This document shows, in pieces, positions 15,224-19,517 of a DNA stretch of 19,517 nt. The translations under genes and the position numbers were made by a program. Under the pieces are notes generated by a model. That model saw only the letters and a list, made by a program, of their open reading frames with translations. It was not told the origin of the DNA and did no database searches. The DNA comes from JAGQTE01 sp964648005. GTDB lineage: Bacteria; Actinomycetota; Acidimicrobiia; Acidimicrobiales; Acidimicrobilacustridaceae. Position 1 is the stretch's first letter; each line of letters begins with the position of its first letter. Where the stretch lies: the NCBI GenBank assembly GCA_964648005.1, contig CAZYKR010000054.1:1-19517 (forward strand), written 5' to 3'.

Positions 15224-15262
15224 AAGCCCCGCACCGGCGGGGCCGAGACCCAAGGAGCACCG

Positions 15263-16177
15263 ATGCGAGCAGACGACCTCTTCGCAACCATCACCGACCA
15301 ACTCATTGCCGCCATCGAGGCCGGCGCCGACGACTGGCGCATGCCCTGGCACACCCTCGCCGACGCGGGCACACCCGAAAGCGTCGACGGCCACCGCTAC
15401 CGCGGCGTCAACGCCCTCTGGCTTCCGATGGTCGCCGCAGTCAACGACTGGCACTCCGGAGTCTGGGCCACCTACCGGGGATGGCAGCGTCACGGAGCAC
15501 AGGTCCGACGCGGAGCGAAGGGCACTTCGGTCCTGCTGTGGAAGACGCTCGAGCCGCGCACCAACGATGAGCCCGACGAGGGCGGCGGCAACCAACGCCG
15601 CCTCGTCGCCCGCACCTTCACCGTGTTCGCGGCAGAGCAGGCCGACGGAACCGACGACCTCATCGCCGCACGACGCGACACGGGTCGAGACACACCCCAG
15701 CCCATCGAAGCCGCCGACGCGTTCTTCGCAGCCGTCGGGGCCGACGTCCACACCGGAGGCAACGTCGCGTGCTACCAGCCCGCCACGGACACCATCCGCC
15801 TGCCGGACGTCGCCCAGTTCGACCACGCCGCGCACTACTACGCAACCGCCGCACACGAGCACATCCACTGGACCGGCCACAGCAGCCGACTCGGCCGCGA
15901 CCTCTCTGGACGGTTCGGCTCCGACGCCTACGCCGCCGAGGAGCTCGTCGCCGAGCTCGGCGCCGCCATGTGGAGCGCCACCGCCGGCATCAGCGCCACC
16001 ACCCGCCACGACCACGCCGCCTACCTCGCCCACTGGCTCCGCATCCTCCGAACCGATGCCAGAGCCCTCGTCACCGTCGCCAGCAAAGCCCAACACGCCC
16101 TCGACTACCTGAACACCGCCGGGGGAGCAGCGGCCGACGCCACCGAACTCGACGAAGCCGACGCGCACGCTGCCTGA
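15263..16177 (+). CDS. ardC: ArdC-like antirestriction protein
   Basis: A 304-aa ArdC-type protein. The N-terminal half is the ssDNA-binding ArdC-N (DUF1738) type: LFATITDQLIAAIEAGADDW, then HRYRGVNALWL, and WATYRGWQRHGAQVRRGAKG. The C-terminal half is a zincin-like metallopeptidase with HEHIH (residues 198-202; His198, Glu199, His202) and the downstream EELVAELGAAM helix for the third ligand. ArdC proteins bind incoming single-stranded plasmid DNA and protect it from host restriction during conjugation; whether the protease centre cuts a target is open. ATG at 15263 has AAGGAG about 6 nt upstream, 39 nt behind folded leader R3. A terminator follows after 11 nt. Confidence 0.92.
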   Translation: MRADDLFATITDQLIAAIEAGADDWRMPWHTLADAGTPESVDGHRYRGVNALWLPMVAAVNDWHSGVWATYRGWQRHGAQVRRGAKGTSVLLWKTLEPRTNDEPDEGGGNQRRLVARTFTVFAAEQADGTDDLIAARRDTGRDTPQPIEAADAFFAAVGADVHTGGNVACYQPATDTIRLPDVAQFDHAAHYYATAAHEHIHWTGHSSRLGRDLSGRFGSDAYAAEELVAELGAAMWSATAGISATTRHDHAAYLAHWLRILRTDARALVTVASKAQHALDYLNTAGGAAADATELDEADAHAA

Positions 16178-16188
16178 CGCCTCGCTCC

Positions 16189-16214
16189 GACCGCCCGGCA
16201 CGAGTCGGGCGGTC
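16189..16214 (+). terminator. Terminator hairpin after ardC
   Basis: A perfect 9-bp stem GACCGCCCG/CGGGCGGTC with an 8-nt loop begins 11 nt after the ardC stop. No T tract is present. The GTGCCGTG cassette follows 17 nt later. Confidence 0.7.
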
Positions 16215-16230
16215 GGCGGCCGAGCCTGAG

Positions 16231-16265
16231 GTGCCGTGGCCCGCCCTTCGGTCGGGGTGCCGTGG
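16231..16265. repeat. GTGCCGTG-flanked hairpin in a convergent gap (copy 5)
   Basis: GTGCCGTGG (16231-16239), an imperfect hairpin CCCGCC-cttc-GGtCGGG (16240-16256) and a second GTGCCGTGG (16257-16265) repeat the first part of the folded leaders. It lies between the converging ardC and AlpA-like genes and ends one base before the AlpA-like stop. Confidence 0.6.
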
Positions 16266-16266
16266 C

Positions 16267-16470
16267 CTAACGAGCCCGTCCCGTTGCCGTCGCCCACGCC
16301 TCGACGTCCGGCCAGCGCCACACCGGACCCATCCTCAGCGTGAGCAACGGCGCTGGGAAGTCGGCGTGCCTGCGGCGCCAGTCGCGCACCACGCTCGAGC
16401 TCGCCAGGCCGAGGCGCTCCGCGATCTCGGCTGCGCCGACCAGGTCGTCGACGTCGACTGACTTGCCCAC
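16267..16470 (-). CDS. AlpA/excisionase-like helix-turn-helix protein
   Basis: A 67-aa MerR/AlpA-type DNA-binding protein: VGAAEIAERLGLASSSVVRDW forms the helix-turn-helix and the later part, FPAPLLTLRMGPVWRWPDVEAWA, is the hallmark wing and C-terminal helix of this family. Relatives serve as excisionases or as activators of integrase genes in mobile elements, which would suit an integrative element; no integrase is in the window. The start is GTG at 16470, with only a weak purine run upstream, so the start is moderately sure. A 7-bp palindrome 38 nt upstream is a candidate binding site. Confidence 0.8.
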   Translation of the reverse strand: MGKSVDVDDLVGAAEIAERLGLASSSVVRDWRRRHADFPAPLLTLRMGPVWRWPDVEAWATATGRAR

Positions 16471-16507
16471 GGCCCCGACAGTACGTCGCGCCTACACCTG
16501 AAGCCCT

Positions 16508-16525
16508 TGCGACGGATACGTCGCA
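16508..16525. promoter_or_regulatory. Perfect palindrome in a divergent promoter region
   Basis: TGCGACG-GATA-CGTCGCA, a perfect 7-bp inverted repeat with a 4-nt spacer, lies between the divergent AlpA-like gene (start 16470) and the gene at 16616. A direct repeat, TACGTCGC followed by GCCTAC, occurs at about 16481 and 16517 and overlaps its right arm. It is probably an operator for one of the small DNA-binding proteins nearby; no -35/-10 pair can be named with confidence. Confidence 0.55.
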
Positions 16526-16615
16526 GCGCCTACCGTCCGTCTCGGTCGTGCACGCCATCGCACTGTGCACCTTCGATCACCTGCCGACTCGTTCGGCGTG
16601 AACGCGGAGGCGCAC

Positions 16616-16906
16616 ATGGCCGACGATCCCACCATCCCCAACCCCGCCGCCTTGCCCAGGCACCTCGACCCGGCAGACCGGTTCGCAGAGCGATGGAACC
16701 GACTCGACCCGGGCGAGCAGGCGCTCGTCGCCCTTGCGCTCACCGAGATGCACGCCGGGACGTTCACGAGCTGGGCGAGCTGGGAACGCTTCGTCGACGC
16801 GGCCCTCGACCTCCTCCCCGCGCTGAACAACGGGACGATCAGCGCTGCTGAGCTCCACGAGGTCGCCATGCGGCATGCGTTCGAGGATCACGACGACGGC
16901 GGCTGA
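16616..16906 (+). CDS. Small acidic helical protein of unknown function
   Basis: I do not recognise this 96-aa protein. It is acidic and looks all-helical: LDPADRFAERWNRLDPGEQALVALALTEM, then WASWERFVDAALDLLPALNNG, then an ISAAELHEVAMRHAFEDHD end. ATG at 16616 has GGAGG about 5 nt upstream (GGAGGCGCACATG); an in-frame ATG at 16565 has no such site. Its last 19 bp overlap the end of the convergent gene at 16888-17175. Composition and the ribosome site support it as real. Confidence 0.7.
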   Translation: MADDPTIPNPAALPRHLDPADRFAERWNRLDPGEQALVALALTEMHAGTFTSWASWERFVDAALDLLPALNNGTISAAELHEVAMRHAFEDHDDGG

Positions 16907-17175
16907 CGGTTCGAGGCTCCGCGCCGGGCGGCGCTCGTCGTGCGCGCCAGCTCCTCGGGTGTCAGGTCGAGGAACGACGCGCACTGGTCGCGGGTGAGTC
17001 CGGCCTTCTCCAGCGTGGACACGGCGCTTGAGAGTCCGTCCAGCGCAGCGAGTCGCTTCTCCTCGAGATCGTCGATCAGCTGCTTGGCCTTCCGTGCAGT
17101 GCGCAGCGCTCGCTCCTGGGCGCTTGCCTGTTCGCGCTGCCAAGCCCGCAGGTCCTTCACTGCATCGGCTCCCAT
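16888..17175 (-). CDS. Small coiled-coil protein, possible accessory factor of the relaxase
   Basis: A 95-aa basic protein without a recognised family. Residues 8-55 form a charged helix likely to be coiled coil (AWQREQASAQERALRTARKA continuing to KQLIDDLEEKRLAALDGL), followed by a helix-turn-helix-like GLTRDQCASFLDLTPEELART. ATG at 17175 has GGAGGT 7 nt upstream; a start at 17211 has no site. It is divergent from the relaxase and has its own copy of the 29-bp promoter element (17269-17297). Small DNA-binding proteins next to relaxase genes often help at oriT, which is the best guess here. Confidence 0.65.
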   Translation of the reverse strand: MGADAVKDLRAWQREQASAQERALRTARKAKQLIDDLEEKRLAALDGLSSAVSTLEKAGLTRDQCASFLDLTPEELARTTSAARRGASNRQPPSS

Positions 17176-17268
17176 TCGGGGCACCTCCCTGTTCGGTGGC
17201 GGCCGCACCATGCGACCGCGGAAGTCGCCCGTAGCCGAACGCTGCGATCAGACCTCCACCTACACAAC

Positions 17269-17297
17269 CCCACCCCGAAGTCGGAGCGGGTCACCCC
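17269..17297 (-). promoter_or_regulatory. 29-bp promoter/operator element, copy B (16888-17175 gene)
   Basis: Minus-strand reading: GGGGTGACC, four variable bases (CGCT), then CCGACTTCGGGGTGGG. It points towards the small coiled-coil gene, 93 nt from its ATG. TTGTGTAG follows where copies A and C have AT-rich -10-like sequence. Here the transcript would have a leader of about 80 nt; the only start codon at the expected first base opens a three-codon frame (GTG GAG GTC TGA). Confidence 0.7.
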
Positions 17298-17436
17298 GAT
17301 TCTCGGAAGAACCTCCACGTTCCCCAAGCGCCGCCAGCGATCGGCCCGGGTCCGTGGCCATCCGGCCACGTAGCGCGCCGCCGGCCTCCGAACCACGATC
17401 GCTCTCACAGAAAGGCACCACAAAGTGGGTGCACCT
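17298..17436. other. Candidate oriT/divergent control region beside the relaxase gene
   Basis: This 139-bp stretch lies between two outward-facing 29-bp elements. It holds a perfect 7-bp hairpin CGTGGCC-atcc-GGCCACG (17353-17370) and a second hairpin GCACCAC-aaa-GTGgGTGC (17415-17432) right before the relaxase promoter. Inverted repeats next to a MobF relaxase gene are the usual setting of oriT, but no nic consensus for this group is known to me, so this is a candidate only. Confidence 0.35.
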
Positions 17437-17465
17437 GGGGTGACCGAGCCCGACTTCGGGGTGGG
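17437..17465 (+). promoter_or_regulatory. 29-bp promoter/operator element, copy C (relaxase)
   Basis: GGGGTGACC, four variable bases (GAGC), then CCGACTTCGGGGTGGG. The element ends 10 nt before the relaxase GTG; the intervening TTAGATAGAT contains a plausible -10 (TTAGAT or TAGATA). With so little room the mRNA is probably leaderless and the element covers the -35 region and spacer. Confidence 0.75.
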
Positions 17466-17475
17466 TTAGATAGAT

Positions 17476-19517
17476 GTGCTCTCCGTTACGAAGCTCCGCG
17501 TCGGTGCCGAGGCGTACCAGCTGACCGGCGTCGCGCAGTCCCTCGACGACTACTACTCCGGCTCGGGCGAGGCCGAAGGCTGGTGGATAGGCGAGGGAGC
17601 GAAGGCACTCGGACTCGAAGGGACCGTCGACGGCGATGACCTCCGCGCCGTTCTCGCGGGCCTTCGACCGAGGGGCGCGGGCCTGACCCCGAACGGCGAG
17701 ACGCTCCACCCCCACCCGCGTCGCGTGCCCGGCTTCGACCTCACCTTCAAGGCCCCGAAGTCCGTCTCGGTGCTCTACGCCGTGAGCGATGACCCCCGCG
17801 TCCAAGGGGCGATCATCGAAGCGTGCGAGAACGCAGTTCGAGACACCATCGCCTGGCTCGAGCGTGACGTGATGGCCGTCCGCCGCGGCACCGGCAACGA
17901 GCGTTACCTGGCCGACCTCGCCAAGACCGACCCGGGGGCCGCAGCGGCAGCCCGAATCCGAACGGTGAAGGGCGCTGACGTCGCAGCGGCGGTGTTCCGC
18001 CATCGGACCTCTCGCGCCGGTGACCCCCTCCTGCACTGGCACGTCCTGCTCCCCAACCTCGTCCAGGGCGGCGATCAGCGTTGGTCGGCGTTCTTCAGTC
18101 CCCACCTCCTCCGCAATGGCAAAGCCGCCGGCGAGGTCTTCCAGGCCGCACTCCGCCAGGAGTTGACCCAGCGGCTCGGCGTGGAATGGCGACCCGGGCG
18201 ACACGTCCCCGAGCTCAGCGGGGTGCCGCAGAACGCGTGCGACGCCTTCTCCAAGCGGGCAAAGGAGGTCGACGCGTGGCTGGAGACCCACGGTCGAGCG
18301 AACGATCCGGCAAGCCGCCAGGAAGCCGTCCTCGCGACGCGGCGCGGCAAGGCCGAGCTCGAAGGCGAACGATTCGACGCACGCTGGAAGGTCGAGGGAG
18401 CCCGCCACGGGTTCGGCCCGGAACAGGCCGAGGCGCTCGTCTTCGGCACACGGCCCACGCCCGATCAGCGCCAGGATTCGGCTCCGTGGCGGCTGCCGGA
18501 GATGTCGAGCAACGACGACGGCACCCCGTACGTCCACGACCGCATCGTCCCCGAGGAGGAGTGGATCGCCGATCTCCTCCGTAACGACCTGTGCATCGCG
18601 GACGCCACCTTCACCCGGCCGGAGCTGATCGCAGCCGTCGCCCGGAGGCTCGGCGAAGGTGCAACGGTCGCGACGATCGACGCGGTCGCAGCACGCGTGA
18701 TGGCATCCCAGCAGGTGCTCCCGATCCACACGTCCGGCGAACGAGCGCCGATCGAGCGCTGGACGTCCACCGAGATGGCCGCCACCGAACGGCGTCTGCT
18801 CGGCATCTTCGAGCAACGAGACACGGTGAGGCCGGTCCCTGGCGAAGTCCTCGCCGCGGTTCTCGATCAGCACACCGCACTCGGACCGGACCAGGCCGAC
18901 GCCGTGGCCACACTCGCAACCAGTGCCGACCCTGTGTCGGTCATGATCGGACCCGCCGGCACCGGGAAGACCTACACGCTCGCGGTCGCCCGGGCCGCCT
19001 ACGAGATGGGCGGGCTTCGCGTCATCGGCGCTGCTCCTTCGGCCCGCGCCGCGGCCGAGCTCGAAGGCGGTGCCGGGATCGAGTCGTTCACGCTTCACGC
19101 GCTCCGCCGCCGCTGGGACGACGGCCGCGAGCGCCCCGGTGCGAGGACCGTCCTGGTGGTCGACGAAGCCGCCATGGCCTCGACACGAGACCTCGAACCC
19201 GTCATCTCCCAGGTGGTCGGGGCCGGCGGTCGTGCCGTGCTGGTCGGTGACAACCACCAGCTCCCGGAGGTCACAGCCGGCGGCGCGCTGTCCGCAGCGG
19301 CGCGCACTGTCGGCTCCGTCGCCGAGCTCACCGTCAATCGCCGCCAGCACGAGCCATGGGAGCGAGCAGCGCTGGCCGAGCTGCGCAAGGGATCTGTCCC
19401 CGCCGCCGTCGACGCCTACCGCGCTCACGGTTGTCTCACGATCGTGGACGACGGGATCGACCCCGTCGGCATCGCCGCCGACCGGCTCGGCAGCTTCGCG
19501 CACCAGCTGTCCGGCGG
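17476..19517 (+). CDS. MobF/TrwC-type conjugative relaxase-helicase, N-terminal part
   Basis: The first 680 codons of a relaxase that runs off the right edge. It nicks oriT, stays bound to the 5' end of the transferred strand, and unwinds the plasmid. N-terminal TrwC domain: candidate catalytic Tyr26/Tyr27 in DDYYSGSGEAEGWWIGEG, the FDLTFKAPKSVSVLYAV core, and the metal-binding triad His176-x10-His187-x-His189 (RHRTSRAGDPLLHWHVLLPN). Helicase part: Walker A GPAGTGKT (492-499), Walker B VLVVDEAAM (Asp563, Glu564), and VLVGDNHQLPEV. GTG at 17476 is the first start after an in-frame TAG (17467-17469) and lies 10 nt behind the 29-bp element, so the mRNA is likely leaderless. There are no internal stops. 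The large antisense frame opposite it is a shadow. Confidence 0.95.
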   Translation, partial: MLSVTKLRVGAEAYQLTGVAQSLDDYYSGSGEAEGWWIGEGAKALGLEGTVDGDDLRAVLAGLRPRGAGLTPNGETLHPHPRRVPGFDLTFKAPKSVSVLYAVSDDPRVQGAIIEACENAVRDTIAWLERDVMAVRRGTGNERYLADLAKTDPGAAAAARIRTVKGADVAAAVFRHRTSRAGDPLLHWHVLLPNLVQGGDQRWSAFFSPHLLRNGKAAGEVFQAALRQELTQRLGVEWRPGRHVPELSGVPQNACDAFSKRAKEVDAWLETHGRANDPASRQEAVLATRRGKAELEGERFDARWKVEGARHGFGPEQAEALVFGTRPTPDQRQDSAPWRLPEMSSNDDGTPYVHDRIVPEEEWIADLLRNDLCIADATFTRPELIAAVARRLGEGATVATIDAVAARVMASQQVLPIHTSGERAPIERWTSTEMAATERRLLGIFEQRDTVRPVPGEVLAAVLDQHTALGPDQADAVATLATSADPVSVMIGPAGTGKTYTLAVARAAYEMGGLRVIGAAPSARAAAELEGGAGIESFTLHALRRRWDDGRERPGARTVLVVDEAAMASTRDLEPVISQVVGAGGRAVLVGDNHQLPEVTAGGALSAAARTVGSVAELTVNRRQHEPWERAALAELRKGSVPAAVDAYRAHGCLTIVDDGIDPVGIAADRLGSFAHQLSG

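Noticed and set aside
12944..16265. CRISPR array or replication iterons
   Set aside because: The repeats are few, long, folded and placed in gene gaps at unequal distances; there are no uniform spacers, and no replication initiator gene is identified.
14990..16570. Minus-strand open frame of 526 codons
   Set aside because: Opposite ardC and leader R3; Gly/Val-rich shadow typical of antisense of GC-rich genes.
17260..19503. Long minus-strand open frame of 747 codons
   Set aside because: It lies opposite the MobF relaxase, whose frame has all catalytic motifs; the antisense frame is a GC-rich shadow without any domain.
1..19517. tRNA, rRNA, insertion sequence or integrase genes
   Set aside because: Looked for T-loop words, transposase and recombinase motifs on both strands and found none that hold up.

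Overview
High-GC, actinobacterial-type DNA (GTG starts are common, lipoprotein and Tad genes are of actinobacterial style, coding GC3 is very high). The mix of a MobF/TrwC relaxase, an ArdC antirestriction protein, a ParA-like ATPase, an AlpA-like excisionase/HTH protein and a complete-looking Tad-type pilus operon points to a conjugative plasmid or integrative conjugative element. The exact host cannot be named from the sequence.

Layout. (1) 34-1530 (+): a short UvrD-like helicase of about GajB size; its partner, if any, lies left of the window. (2) 12667 down to 1868 (-): one tightly packed 12-gene operon: NTF2-like lipoprotein, secreted PKD-like protein, CpaB/SAF protein, TadZ-like ATPase, TadA, TadB, TadC, Flp-like pilin, two TadE-like pseudopilins, a TadG-like protein, and a 986-aa transmembrane LysM/BTAD regulator. 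Most junctions from cpaB to tadG are 4-bp GTGA/ATGA overlaps. (3) 12.9-16.3 kb: a maintenance/establishment block of small genes (winged-helix protein, HARE-HTH coiled-coil protein on the minus strand, ParA-like ATPase, ArdC). (4) 16.27-17.2 kb: AlpA-like HTH protein and two small unknown genes. (5) 17476 to the right edge (+): the N-terminal 680 codons of a MobF relaxase-helicase, open at the window edge.

Two non-coding systems stand out. First, three copies of a 143-144 nt, heavily folded element (12944-13086, 14270-14412, 15080-15223) precede the three plus-strand genes of block 3. Their stems are kept by compensatory base changes between copies, so the fold itself is selected; it may be a new cis-regulatory RNA or a single-stranded-DNA promoter used during plasmid entry. 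A shorter piece of it (hairpin between two GTGCCGTG words) recurs in the two convergent gaps of the block. Second, three copies of a 29-bp element (25 positions invariant) sit in the same orientation directly upstream of the Tad operon, the 16888-17175 gene and the relaxase. It ends exactly 10 nt before the GTG of the relaxase and 10 nt before an ATG in the Tad-operon leader, which suggests a shared promoter/operator for pilus and DNA-processing genes and a leaderless relaxase mRNA.

Working model (inference): the Tad pilus operon and the relaxase are co-regulated parts of one transfer system, with ArdC and its neighbours as establishment genes under the folded leaders. No VirB4/TraG-type gene, prepilin peptidase, integrase or replication protein is visible in the window.
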